Positions 1 through 12,700 of a DNA stretch of 21,818 nt are shown piece after piece (within the stretch, counting starts at the first letter, position 1; each line of letters begins with the position of its first letter). The notes under the pieces were generated by a model, which worked only from the letters and a program-made list of their open reading frames with translations, was not told the DNA's origin and searched no databases. Origin of the DNA: Phoronis australis. Lineage: Eukaryota > Phoronida > Phoronidae. Location: the NCBI GenBank assembly GCA_002633005.1, contig NMRA01000213.1, positions 403,667-425,484 of the forward strand. Direction: 5' to 3'. The position numbers and the translations under genes are program-made.

Positions 1-806
1 AGAACTCTTACTTGTCCCAGTAGTGAGGAAGTGCGTTAATTTCGTTGGCCTCGGTTTGTAATGTCACGCACATAGACCTAATTCAAGCCGACAGGAGGCG
101 CGTTCCAAAACGAGGCTCGCTACGATAGCTCTGTTAACTTATCGGCATAGTTGTATTCCGCATTGCTGGAACGGCTAGAAAAAATACGGACACTCTACTG
201 TCTGTTTTTCAATCCCTAAGGACGTTGAGATTCGGAAGCGTTGGGTCGTTGCCATCCGCCGAGACGAAGGAAGTTATGTTCGTGTAAAGTTTATGAATGT
301 TTTCGAAAAGTTAGATCATATTTTGTCGCATCTCGATTGCAAAGCATCATAGCAACGGCCGGAGAATCTTCGGCCAAGCAGGCTGTGTTTTCATGACTAC
401 GGGTTGAAACATGATGCATTTTCCTTTCCAAAAATGACAGGGCCCTCAATCTCTCGATTTTAGAGAGAATATCTAATGCAAGTGCTAATGGACAAGAAGT
501 GTGCAAGGACAAGAAGCCCTCTAAGAAGTGACAAAACCTTTTAAGAGCTCATTACTGTCCATAAGAAATCCCAATACAACCGCAGCATTCCCGCCAAACA
601 CAAGCGACAATTCCAAGCCCAACAGGAAACTGTCACAAGATGACGGAGATTTCAGGGAAACGCATTTAGATTTTTATGAGATTAAGATTTACTTTAGTCA
701 ACTGTTCTTGGTTGCAAGGGGCTTCAGTGCCGATCAAGTTTCGGAGTAGCACTAGCAACAGTCCTGGTTGGTGGGGAATCGGACCTCGGTAGACTTTTAA
801 ACTCAC

Positions 807-947
807 CTCGAGCAGCAAAATGAGTACTAGAATCAACATATCGGAGATGTAAGTCACAAGTAAAGGTGTGGCAATTAATGGATTCCAAATTGTAATAGAA
901 TAGCTATGAGGGGGATACCAATTTCGATATCCATAGGCCCGGCCCAT
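807..947 (-). CDS. Candidate minus-strand 5' exon of an unknown membrane protein
   Basis: On the minus strand an ATG at 947-945 in fair context (GAAATGG) opens 47 codons. They begin M-G-R-A-Y-G-Y-R-N-W-Y-P-P and run into a strongly hydrophobic stretch, L-L-V-T-Y-I-S-D-M-L-I-L-V-L-I-L-L-L-E, which could span a membrane. The frame ends exactly at a consensus donor, GAG|GTGAGT (801-806 on the plus strand), phase 0. An in-frame stop lies upstream (1026-1028), consistent with a 5' exon. No continuing exon was found to the left, and the family is not recognised. It may be a real neighbouring gene, a relic, or chance. Confidence 0.25.
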
Positions 948-1179
948 TTCGATTCTGTTCTTAGTTCCGATTTTCGCCGTTAGTTGTCTTGCGAAGTTGC
1001 GACTTATTTGTATCTGATGAAGATATTATTGAGATATAGACATTGAACGAAAAAATAGATTAACATCGTTCATTAGTGGATTATTATCAAATTAAACAAT
1101 TTTGTAGACAAAATTGGTACGAGTGTCATGTTAACCACTTATTATGCTCCCACATAATTTTATGTGGCTGTATATTTCC

Positions 1180-2100
1180 GTCTTCTCTGTCTGGGCTTCC
1201 TGGTTCTGCGGCTGTTCTCCTCAACCAAAGGCAGGACCGAGATGAAATTTGGCAAGTGTGTTCTTATGTGTCTGATGACAAACAGCGACGAGTTTCGGAC
1301 AGACCGAAATAGCGCTGTGCCGCTAGTGACAATTTTAGTTTTTCTTTCTTTTACCTCTATATTTTCGGAAATCCTTGTCGGATTTAAATGAAATTTGGCA
1401 AAGCCTTTTTAATACAGAGATAATAATGCCATTATATTTTCCGACGGATTCGACGATTTTTCGCCTCCTTGTGGTCATTTTTGTTAGTTTTGCGTCGCTC
1501 TCTGGCGTTTGCCTCTCTGGTGATTTTGTTTTCTTTGCCTCTGCGACCGAATCTCCTTAACCTACTGAAAGAGCTTTGTGAAGTTCGAAAGATTTATTCC
1601 TATGTAGCCGTCGACAAATGAGTGCCGAACTGATACAGATAATTGTGTGCCCCTGTGTGGCAACGTGGACAGATTTTATGTTTATACGCCACCTGATGGC
1701 CATTTAATTTTCTTGCGTATGTTTTTGAAATCTGCTTCTTTATCTGCCCAAACACTCAAAGGACGATTTTGAGAATTGACGGTTGTGTTCCTGATGCAAA
1801 TACCTTGGGTGATGTTGACTTTCGAATATTTTTTACTATTCTGGGGTCCCTTAGAGGTAATTTTTATCTTTTGCATTTAAGGCTGTGGGAACAGATGATG
1901 ATGGGTTACAGACCAATTGCACTACAGCTGTACCCCTTGCAGTGAATTGTGTTTTACGTTTGCCTCTATATATTAGGAGTTCCTTGTCTTAGTTTCATGA
2001 AATTTGACAACTAGTTGTTTTTTACAGAGACGACGCCACCTTCTTAGTTCGGACGGGTTTGACGCATTCTGCGCCACCCAATCGTCCATTTTGTGACGCT
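1180..2100 (+). repeat. Three diverged copies of a ~150 bp interspersed repeat
   Basis: Copies lie near 1180-1330, 1335-1490 and 1945-2100. Each has a T/C-rich lead (CCTCTATAT ... CCTTGTC in the last two), the core ATGAAATTTG(G/A)CAA at 1242, 1388 and 1997, then an ACAG(A/C)GA block, a CGGA-rich block and TTCTGCGCC/TTTTCGCC. The first two are adjacent at a 146-bp pitch, and the third is 609 bp further on. None keeps an open frame. Confidence 0.6.
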
Positions 2101-2629
2101 AAAACAGAAATAGAAGCACACCGTTTGCGGTGCTATCGTGAGCGCATTTCAATTGATAAAAATGAATTGATTTTACTAACAAGAATTTAATCTAAAGTAA
2201 TCGAATACAAGTGTTCATTGTTCCACCATTAGGTATAAGTGCAGTTCCCTACTCAGATGTCCCATTCTTCGTGGAGGATTTGATCTTGAAAAAACAAGAA
2301 CATTACAACTACCAGAGAATACATGTATTAAAATCCATTGGTTTCAACTCAAGTTTCAAACCCAGGTGACATCTGGGCTTAGGCAGAGATGGCCGTTCAT
2401 AATTACCTGAGTTTAAATTAAAAAATTATTTTAGACGCCGCACATACATGTACATGAATTATCAAGCAATATGCAGAATGTCAGCTACTTCTAAATGAAG
2501 AGAACAGTCTTGTGACTAAAGGAATAATTAAGACCAGTTTAATAGTGGTATACATGTATTTAATGTTGTGAAGCGTTTACTTAAAATTGACAAAGGAAAT
2601 CAATATACCTGCATTTGTGCCTTTTTCAG

Positions 2630-2905
2630 AAACCGTAACCGAGTGTGAAGGTGAAACGGTATCTCCATCGTGCTCCAACGGCGTAATAGAAGTAACGTTT
2701 GCACTGTACGGGAGGCAAGACAAAACGACGTGCCGTCACCGTAAGACGAGCAACACAAATTGCGCAGCATCCGGTATTCTTGCTATAGCACAGTCTGCAT
2801 GTGATGGCAAGACCACGTGTTCCGTAAAGGGGTCAAACACTTATTTTGGAATTGAAGACCCGTGCAAAGGAACTTACAAATACCTCACCATCACTTACTC
2901 GTGTA
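2630..2905 (+). CDS. Exon: SUEL / rhamnose-binding (galactose-binding) lectin domain
   Basis: This 276-nt exon encodes one complete domain of about 92 residues. It carries the family hallmarks: an early Cys followed by EGE (from 2641), the YGR motif (2707-2715), a central C-D-G-K-T-T-C segment, the DPC motif (2857-2865), and the closing G-T-Y-K-Y-L-T-I-T-Y-S-C. The eight cysteines fit the usual four-disulfide fold. SUEL-type domains bind L-rhamnose or D-galactose, and YGR and DPC line the sugar pocket in characterised members, so sugar binding is plausible. The acceptor is a pyrimidine-rich tract ending TTTTTCAG at 2629. The donor GTACGT at 2906 gives a phase 1 exit that matches the next exon. 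A GTAAAC at 2910 is an alternative donor but would be phase 2. The phase 1 entry shows that another coding exon precedes this one. Confidence 0.93.
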
Positions 2906-3713
2906 GTACGTAAACATTTATACAAAATGTAACGTTGCTCTTTTTACAATGCTGCCATTTTCTGGGTAAATGGAATGGACACGATCTACATGTTGTACCT
3001 TTTTCTCATCTTAGAAATATGATTTCCAGTTTTAAGAAAAGCTTTCAAACTGTTCTCACGGCATTAGACCGTGCTTGGTGCAAAAAGGCCAGCTAACGAA
3101 AAACATCTGTGTGCTATGCTTTATGCACTACTCTAAGTTTGTTGCATTTTCGAAGCCGAATGTGCATTTTGTTTCATAGTCGTGTCTGACTAGTAAAATA
3201 AAGCTAATTGCTCCAATTATACTTGGGTGAATAAAAGACTCGTTTACGACTAACTACGCTTTAACACAAGTCAATGTTTATCCTCTTGGTTGTGTTTTGT
3301 CTTAGGATTACAAACGAATTCATTGCAAGTTTACTCCATTGAAAACGTGACCATGACCGGGAACGATGTACAGACGGTAACCGCGTCCAGCGAGGACGTC
3401 TGTGCCTCCTACTGTGCTAATAACGCTCAGTGTAAATCAGCAGACTACAGACCTGCCACATCCGACTGTGCATTTAAAAGTGCAGTCGATTCGCGGTCAA
3501 CACTCAGCTACAACACTCTTGGGACGGAGTCTGGAGTCACACATTTAGAGTTTCAATTCGAAATTGGTAAGTGAATTCCGCAACATGTTTACGAGACGAA
3601 ACGGAGGACAACAGTGGAAGTGAGGACAAATCGCGTGCTGTTGCTGCCATCTGCTGGACGACGTATGAATACTCTCTCTCTCACACACAAACACACACAC
3701 TCGCGCACGCGCA

Positions 3714-3769
<56 letters not shown>

Positions 3770-6700
3770 ATATATATACATGTATATCAACTGTCCCAAA
3801 AAAGTGAGCCAAGTAATTTCTCAGCAGTTGACTAACTGAGTTGGTTTAAGTTTTTCACATTGCATCTTCAGGTTGTCATCAATATGTCTACAATGCGTCT
3901 CAAAAAATATAATATAATAGAAAAGCTTAGAAATTCAAAACATCGGAGTGAAAAAAGCAATATCACAGCGACTTCTATCGTTTTCATGTTGTGCTGGCAT
4001 GTGTCAGTCAAAAAGTTTGCCTGCCTGGGTCTCAAATCCACTTCTTTATTGTCAGATCTGTACCCAAAACAGTTCTGTCCAATACTCCGGTTTGTAAGTA
4101 TGCCTTTGAGTGAAACTGATAAACTTACAATTGAAACCTTTTCAAGGTGAAAGGGTGGAGCGGAAGAAAAATCGTAAGGGAAGTCCCAGGAAAACGGTGA
4201 AGTCGTGTGATTGTAAATAGACTTTTTGCTAAAATACCAACACTGGGTCTCTTACGCAGTGGGAGACCCAAGACTGCATGTTTGAAATAAAACGAAGATC
4301 GTGTTGAGGAACTTATTCAACTCCAGGAGGACAACCCGGGAATTCACAAATCTCTGACAGAAATCGTAAGTTATTTACAAGTGAGCAACTCTTCTGTGCA
4401 AATAATGGTGAACAAACTGGAGTTAAAACCTCTCAAAAGAATGTGGGTATCGCGGATAGATCAAAATGTTAGAGAGAAAAAAAGGAAAACTCGATGCCGC
4501 TACTTCCCTGACCGCTGTTCAGCCACTGATTTGAAAAGAGTCAATTTCATTGATGAAAAAGACTTTGCTACGTTAGAAATCATTAAAAATCGCCAAAACA
4601 ATTGTGAATATGGGAAACAAAAACAAGAGATTCAGCCTTCTCAAAGCTATCATGAGACTTACAGATTTTCCAAAAGAGTAAGATTCCGCTGAGTACCTTG
4701 GAAACGAATAACAAATATTCATTTTATTGACACTGATTTAGCCAAACTTAAAATTCAACACTACATGCAGTTATTGAATTAAAATCTTCTCCCGGATTGC
4801 AAGTTACTTTTTCCTAGAAACAATTACGTGTTTCAGCAAGATGGGGCTACTCCACACACTAGTAAGATAACCGAGCCTCATCTGGAGGAGGCCAAACCAC
4901 TCAGTCTTAAATTCAGTCCAATGGATTCCACGTGTGTCATGAACGATAAAGTTTACCTGGGAATGAGAGGCAAATAGACTGAACAGGAATTAAAAGATAT
5001 CATTATTGTGTAATAAGAGGAAATTTCTATTGAAGAAATACTGAAAGCATTTCTGGTTGGAAGAAACGACTCCGTTTAGTCGTGGAGGAAGATGGCGGCC
5101 ACATTTAGCATAAGTGTAAATGAACGAGCTTCCCTTTGAAATTTCATTTTTTAACCTGATGTTTTTAACTTGACAGTATTCGCACAATTGGACACAGATC
5201 GCCTTTTTTGATTTATATTTTTTTTTTGTTTATGATATCCCAAGGTTCATTTGTAAGAAATTTGAAAAAGGTCAGTTCATATGTTGCTGAGAATTTATTT
5301 GTGAGAATTTATTTGTCAAAATAAACTCCTTTTTGGGACGCCCGATACGCTAGATGAAGATCAGACTGACGACGAAGATATCCTTAAAACTAGGGGACGA
5401 TGTACTTTGTGGAGTACCCAATGTTTGTAGCCCCTGTCAATAAACCAAGCTTATAGCATGAGTTACACTGTAACTAAAAACATCCGATGTCAGTTCGCCA
5501 GGTTCAAGATGCATGGCACATATTTTTCAGGAAACGGCTGCCCCAGGGGATGGACTATGATTGGGAACCGAAGATGTGTTGTTGTTGCCGGCTCCGATGA
5601 ACTATCGGTGACTCAGATGCAAGCCCTCGAGTACTGCGTGAATAGAGGAGCCCTACTCGCCGTGATGGACACGGCTGCGAAACAGGACGGAATAGTCAAA
5701 CTTACAAGGGAGTAAGTACAATAAATGTAATTTAAATGGAGACGTGTAATAATCAGCAATTTTCAAAAGGACACCCTAATTTATGGGAAGGAAAACATTT
5801 AAATATCAGTTTAACGTTTCTGCAGTCTAGAATGCTTCGTGTTACCAGGATTATAACAAAATACCAATTAGCGTTCAACTTATGTTGGATGCTGCTTCGG
5901 GAGTCAAAATGGACTACTTTGAAGTAAGGCTTCTTGAAGCGGCTTCTAACACGCACTATAGGAGACCCTCAGAAAAGGAAAATTGATTTGTCTTATTTGA
6001 TGTTTCCATTTTGTGACTGTCACAAATTATACCAAAACAATCGACATTCACCATTGTGTTTAACTAAATGTCCCGAGACAATAGTCCCATTGCCTACACG
6101 TATTTAATCCTTTGGCAATTGACTGATCGGTATGTTTTTTCTACCAAGCACATTGTTGTTTTAAAAGAATCTTTAGGCTCAAGTAAACCTCGTTACCCTG
6201 TAACTGAATAAAACGTTCCTCATGATTGTTAGCACACCATTGGCTCGCAATATTCTTCAGAGGTTATCAGTGTAATTAGCAATGTAAAGTTTATTTCTTT
6301 TAAAGATATGCTTTAAATTCACTTCATTAATCAGACTCTTTACTTTAGTTATTCTGAGCGCAGCACTTCACTTCCGTCTTCAACCTTAGCTTCAGATGAA
6401 GCTAGTGCAACTTTAGTAGTGCGGTGGTATACCGTCAGCCACAGCAGAACTCTTCGGTGACGTCTGCTTCTTTGTTATAGTGCAAGCCCTGGGCTGTGTG
6501 ATTTTTACCTTCTAGATATGCCAGCGCTAATGGAGTCCAAGTAAAAAATTATTGGATGGGAATAACTGACGCAAACAACACTTCTTCCCGTAATTGGGTC
6601 ACATATGAAGGGAACTCGTTCAACGGCAGCTACACCAGGTGGCGCAGTGGCGAGCCAAATGAAACCAATAAACAATGTGTCAAGATGAGCTGCAAAGAAA

Positions 6701-9700
6701 ATAACTGTGAATGGGAAGACGCAAGTTGTAGCGAGCAAAATAATATAATTTGCGAAATGGCAGGTATGTGTGAACGTGACATTTAAAATATAGGCATCAG
6801 CTTTTGCAATCAGTTAACAATTGACTTATTTTTAGGGATGTAGCAATAGTAGAGGTATTGGAGGTGCATGCTCTGGCAGTAGTAATAATATTAGTAGTTG
6901 TAGTAGTCGCATAGAGGTAGTGGTAGTGGTTGTAGTAGTAGTAGTAGTAGTGGTAGTGGTAGTGGTGGTGGTGGTGGTGGTGGTGGTGGTGGTGGTGCTG
7001 CTGCTGCTGCTGCTGCTTGTTGTTGCATATGTAACTGTAGCCTTAGTATACAGTGTAGGTTGTGCATCTGAATTTGCAGTTAAACTAGCGATGATTGTTG
7101 CAGCTACAGTTACTGTACTATTTCTAGAACTAGTAAGACTGCAAAAGGTCAATACCAAAATTGAGAACTTATGTGTCATAACAACCAAGGATTATAAATA
7201 TTGGTATTTGTCGGGATCCAGGTGTTAATGTTGTCGATGTTACTTTCGAATTCTCCGTCTGCAGATAGAAGTTGTCAAATCACCTTAATATTGAGTCATT
7301 AAATAGACGTCTCGCTAACGTGCACTCAGTGATCTAAAAGATGCTTTTCGCTGTGCGGTAAAAGTTCATATTTTATGAAAGTGCTTGTAAAGAGCTTGTA
7401 AAATTTGAGTTTTTTTTACTTTTATACAAATTTGATAATTATGGGGTCGCGTGACGATGGCATTGGTGAAATTTCTAAGAAGAATGTATATTCACAGCAG
7501 AGCCACGGATTTTTAAAATGTTTTTACTCTAGATTGAATTTGAAATTACTTTTGACTTTTTCTAGTCTACTTTTGTGCGAAACCGAGCTATGTGTAAATG
7601 TCTATTAACCTGTGCTCAAGTTCATTATGGCTCACGTGGATAAACGTCTAATCCTGTGTTGAACCTTGTTTTGACAAGTGACTACTTTGTCAACAACATT
7701 AGACCTTCGCTCCCTTTGTGGTTGAGCAAGGAAGATATCGTGGTCTGAAGTATGCTAATAGAATCTGTAACCAGTGCCAGCGTGGGGTAGTTGAAGACGA
7801 ACTTCATGTTTCATGTTTAAATACAGTTTCCAGCTTACCTTGACTTTAGTTTGGATTTGTTTAATTGATTGAATGTCAATTTTACATCTTTAAATGATGA
7901 AGAAAAGTTCTCTGGTGTCATCTGAAAACGTACATGTGTAAGAGATGTGCAGTTGATTGCCAAGACTTTCCTTTTAATTTAAGAAAAAAGGCAACAACGT
8001 TGTGCATTAAAGTTAAGATATATTCATAGTGATGGTTCTAATATTTGTGATTTTATAGTTGCCTCTAACGTGCCTGGAAAGACACTGGTAATATTTTGAT
8101 CTAGTGTTTGTACTTTGGAAAGGAGACACGAATAAAGTTTATTTATCTCATATTTATTTTCATAGCGCTGTACATCACAATCGTGAATTCGATATCGCAA
8201 AAAACGAGAAAATAAAAGAAAAGCGACTTCCATTGAAAGTTTTTTGCTCCACAGACATAATCTAGTTTCCGGTCTAATAGACCCCATAGTGAACCCTGCA
8301 ATTTGGATTACTGTAAATTTGTTGTTGAAATATACTAAATATGACCAGGAAAACAAAATTAGCTTGGTTACTTTTTGTGCAACTTTGAGCAATTTTTGCA
8401 GTTCAAGATGGCGGATGCCACCATTTTGAATTTCTGTCCACTTTTGTTTTTTCAACTTGATGACTAACAGTGTTATGTAATACAATGTTTACACCATTTC
8501 TGATGTTGTTTTATTAATGCAGGGTCATTTTCAAGGTCAAACTAGGATCAAATGTCCAAACTGCCTAACAATCTTCTGATATTTAGTTTTTAATCACTTT
8601 CACTTCCATATATATTTTGAAAAAGCTGATTATTCCATACTATATTGCATACTATAGTGGGCCAAAAATTTTGCTCATGAGTTTCATGAGGGTTGTATTG
8701 GTATACCAGAGAAAACATCTGGCGTGGACATGCTCATCAGCTCCGCAGCAGTTGTTGGAGCAACCAGTATGGTTACTGATCAATACTCTAAAAACAATAC
8801 TCCGAAGAAACCAAACCCATGCCTACTCTAAATATAAAGGTGTTTGTCTGATTTTAAAACATTTATATGATACGTACATTTTCTCTTGGTCAAGCAAACT
8901 TCAAAGAAGGCACGATACAAGACTCATTAACTACAACGACAGTAGAAACGGCAGAAACAAGTCATTGGACTTCATTGCCCACATTTTATTTTTATGTGGG
9001 TATTTTGTTAGAAAGTAGCAAATTAACAACCCATTCTTTAAATTAGGAGAAAATTTGGGACGTTCGAGTAAAAAATATAAAAAAAAACATTTCGTAAGTA
9101 CGGTTTTTTCGGGTCTTCGGAGGTATACACAGCCATTTTGTTACTCCATTTCTACTCAAATGGGGCCAAGTCTTATAAAGATCTGATGATTTACCTGGAG
9201 ATGGTTAATAACCACCAGCATCTGTATATTGTCTTTTTAAGTCAACACTGCTGTCCCTCATTTTTCTGCTTTATCTTCCCCTTCAACAACCCTGTCTCAA
9301 GGAGATGTTGACATATTCCTTCGTAGCAGTTCACCGCAGTTGTGTACAGGTACCTGCGCTGTTGTAACAGTTTGCAAAATAAAGCGAAAAACGTGGAAAC
9401 TCTTTTTGACTAGAACCCGACACCTTACGTTTTCGTAATTTCCAAAGTTTGCCCGTAAATCCACTCACACAAACAAACAATAAACGGCTACACGCAGTAA
9501 CGTCATCTTAAACTCCCAAAAAATTCGACACACTCTCGACTAAGGTACCAAACATTTCTGGCAAGAATTTTATTCCAAGTTTAGCAGCCTTCTAGAGTTC
9601 TTTTCAAGTTCCTTTTGAAGTATACTGTGTGTGGAGCACCTTCCCGATAATGTCAAGAAAGTTCTACACGAAGCTGCGCGCAGCTGTTGACACTGGGATG

Positions 9701-12700
9701 AAAAGACTGTAGTACCGGCTGACCAATTGGAAGAACAGACATACCGTATATTAAACGAATAAAAGGTTCTGGGGTTATAAAGGTCAGTTTTATGAGAGCC
9801 GCGCAAGTGGCCGTGTGAGTGAACAGTTTCAGTGGGTGTGCCCACCTTTGACACTACTATGGATAACATACATCTATGTCAAGTGGAATGAAGGTGGTGA
9901 AGAGCAGAAGTCATCCAGTGGAGTGACAGGAAAAGACTAAGCACATGACGGAAGGACTTGAATGGATCTGAACGAGGACGGCTATAGAAAGATTGCAGAT
10001 GAGATAGAGAAACACATACAATCGCTCACTGACCAGCAGTCATACCTATTTCAATAATATCTGTAATTGCCGAGTAGTTACCAATTGTTCAGAACGAGCT
10101 GGTCATTGGGCATGAGCAGAGCAGTCAGATATTTCCTTTCGGTAAGCAGTGAATGTTGCAAACTAATTAATAAAAAGTCAAAATGCTGGAGTTGATGAAG
10201 AAGCCTGTGCCGTCAAGGGAAGGCCATGGCGTTGAGACGCTGTTCAGTTGCCTGTTTGTCGTAGGACAGCAATGTAACACTAACGTAGCTGATGTCCTTC
10301 CGTATGAGTCCACTCCCTACATATGAGATTGGCAAATACGGCAGTCTGACGAAGGATGACAAAGACATTTTGGTCAAATCTCTCCGCGTATGTTTAAAAT
10401 CGTTGTGCTCCGGATGTGGTGTTGATTGCTGTTGTCCGGCCTTTGTACCAGGTCGTGTGGAGTGTTTCCGGAACTACATGAGATTTAGGTAAAGCCTCGG
10501 CACTGTGCTAGCTCCCTATTCTCCCGCTTGTAAAAAAATATTCGCTTTGAAAGATATGACAACAAACTTAAAGATCTTTACTCAAAGGACCATTAGGCGA
10601 TAACTTGAGGATTAGTTGAGGAGGCCGCGCTTAACCCAAACATCCCTCTTTTGCCGATAAACTTTTCTACATAACGCTATGTTAAACAACCTTCTATATG
10701 TGTGAAGCTATACCCTTCTATTCAACATCGAGCGGGTCACGAAGAGCAGGCGTAAATGTTGAACGTTGTGGAATAAAATACCCTCACCATAAGAATCCTT
10801 AGTAGCAACACTGACTTCTCAATGCTCATGGTTTATGGTACGTCATAGATGCCAGTGGACGCCAAGACTCAGATGGAAGCTTTAAATAGCAGTATTTCGG
10901 ACACAATGGAACAGGTCAGAGATTTGGAGAGCACCTGAGAGGTCAGAAGACTGGACAGTATCTTGGTTTGAATGAGCTTTCAGAGACGCTGTTTTTTTTT
11001 TAAAGCCAAGATTTCTCTCTGAATAGACAAGGATGTATCAAGTTTAATTTTTCTCAGGCAGTGACGCCTGGTCCATTGCCTTGCAACTGCTGTCTACGAA
11101 CACCGACAAAGGGGGATGAAATTTTCTCGGGAACCAGTTGGTCATCAATCCCTAGTAGAAGGAGCCAGGCGGCTCCGCAATGTCGGAAAATTTACTTTAT
11201 AGTAAGTTCCAGAAGTCAGTTTAATATTTTCGTATGGGTGAATAGTAACGCCCATCGTAACCTGTACGGATTAGACGTGTACACACATCCCTATTCACTA
11301 GTAGTGACTATTCAAGGTAGTGTAGCCTAGTGTGAAAAGTGTCCAACCTTTATTTACGGTTGTGGATTCAAGTCACACGAGTGCACACTGTTGGACGATT
11401 GGGTACCTAGCTTCTCTAGCTTCTCAGCTCGGTGTCAACTAATAAAGGCGGTCTGTGCTGTGGGCCTACATGTACCTGAGCGGCCTGAGCACGTCTGGTA
11501 CAACAATATTTGAAACTTTAGTTATTGAGATGTTGGGAGAATATCTAATTCCAGTATTCACCCATCCCTTTTCTTGATACATGTATAATGAAATCACAGG
11601 AATTTTAATTTTGCATTTCCGATAAATTTAACATTTCGTCGGCCAAAAGAGCTAAATTCTATTCATTTAAGTTCAACTTAACCGTTGACATCTGAGTTAA
11701 CCTTGAATCCATAAAATAGCATCCGAAATGAACTCTGCGTCCGATGAAAACCTTGGAAACGATACTTTGCGTGAATTGAACGAATAAAGGTACCCAGCGT
11801 GTCATGTCCGCCAACACACCAGTTCCTTGTACAGGCCTGTGCCATATCCTTGCTTCTGCGATAACACGCTGGAAAGTGAAAAGAGTCACAGCAATGCACA
11901 ATGCTAGGTTGCCACAGTAACTACAAAAGCTATGCCCGGCCGTTCCTCACTATACCGTAAAACACCCACGAACAGCAATATCTGACAACTTTAAACACTA
12001 AACACAGTGAAGGATGACTAGGGGTATGATTGATTTTCCCCGATTTTATGTTGTACATGTTTGTAGGCCTGTCGACCAATGAAGGCTCGCAATTCAAAAT
12101 CAGCTTGTAACATATCATAAAATAGCAAGTGCTTACAGGCGTTTTTATTTGACAGCTGATCTGCTGGTGCGGTTGTTTTTCGATTTTGGTGTTTTTGATA
12201 CGAAATTGGTGATATTAAGCATTTTACTGAACCCAACATTAAGACTAAAACTACGAGTCTGAACTCAAGATTTTACTCAAAATCTCGAGTTTTTACTCGA
12301 TTTTGTTGCTCAAATCTAGTGGTCTTCGAATGCAGACCTGTTCTATAAAATCATTTGCATAAACCGTTATGTACGTGAGAGCAGAATAAAACACATTTGT
12401 GTTGAGTTCGCACAAAGTAAAACGGAAAATGAAACAAATGATTTCGAGTTCAATTTCGAGTAGTACGATTGGATCCTGTACCCAGAGAAGTTCGATCGAT
12501 TTATAGCACAGCATGCAATGGTGGGGATTTTAAAAACGTTTCCTAACACTGAGTGTTTTGGAGATCAGTACATAAAAATAGTATCTGAAAGTTTCATACG
12601 AATCTGCTCAACCGTTGCGCAGATATGGGTTTTCGACATTGGCCGAATTTTGACACGGAGAGTCTTTCATTTTAATTTTTAATGTGTTCAGAGTTTTTTT

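Larger units (their letters stand above)
1..2629 (+). other. Upstream non-coding region / preceding intron
   Basis: No exon could be assigned to the lectin gene here, although phase 1 entry at 2630 requires one upstream. Contents: a possible minus-strand exon (807-947) and three diverged copies of a ~150-bp repeat (about 1180-2100). The stretches 1-780 and 2100-2629 show nothing I recognise beyond TACATGTA motifs. Confidence 0.6.
3787..5345 (+). mobile_element. Tc1/mariner-superfamily DNA transposon, defective
   Basis: A complete but dead element of about 1559 bp, flanked by TA on both sides (3785-3786 and 5346-5347), the expected target-site duplication for this superfamily. The ends are imperfect inverted repeats. 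Read inward, the left begins TCAACTGTCCCAAAAAAG and the reverse-complemented right begins TCGGGCGTCCCAAAAAGG. A second match, AATTCTCAGCA-like, lies further inside each end. Between them lies a broken plus-strand transposase with GRP-hinge, catalytic and C-terminal motifs. The element sits in a phase 1 intron, in the same orientation as the host gene. Assignment to a mariner subfamily is not possible by eye. Confidence 0.93.

Noticed and set aside
1150-1241. ATG-initiated hydrophobic peptide (M-W-L-Y-I-S-V-F-S-V-W-A) as a possible signal-peptide exon for the lectin gene
   Set aside because: It resembles a signal peptide, but no phase 1 donor occurs before its TGA and it overlaps one of the diverged repeats.
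3545-3835. Several open frames on both strands across the CA repeat
   Set aside because: Open only because a dinucleotide repeat lacks stops. They encode alternating Cys-Val or Thr-His runs.
6832-7228. Poly-Val (plus) and poly-Thr (minus) open frames
   Set aside because: Produced by the trinucleotide satellite, with no conserved flanks.
8024-8485. 153-codon minus-strand ORF, the longest in the window
   Set aside because: AT-rich translation without motifs or splice context, and it overlaps repeat-like AAGATGGCGG sequence. Treated as non-coding.
8617-9018. 133-codon plus-strand ORF
   Set aside because: No ATG start (opens at a TTG), no recognisable domain, and composition like the surrounding intron.
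9570-10000. Region with scattered coding-like stretches near 9620-9700
   Set aside because: Frames break every few dozen bases and no family could be named.
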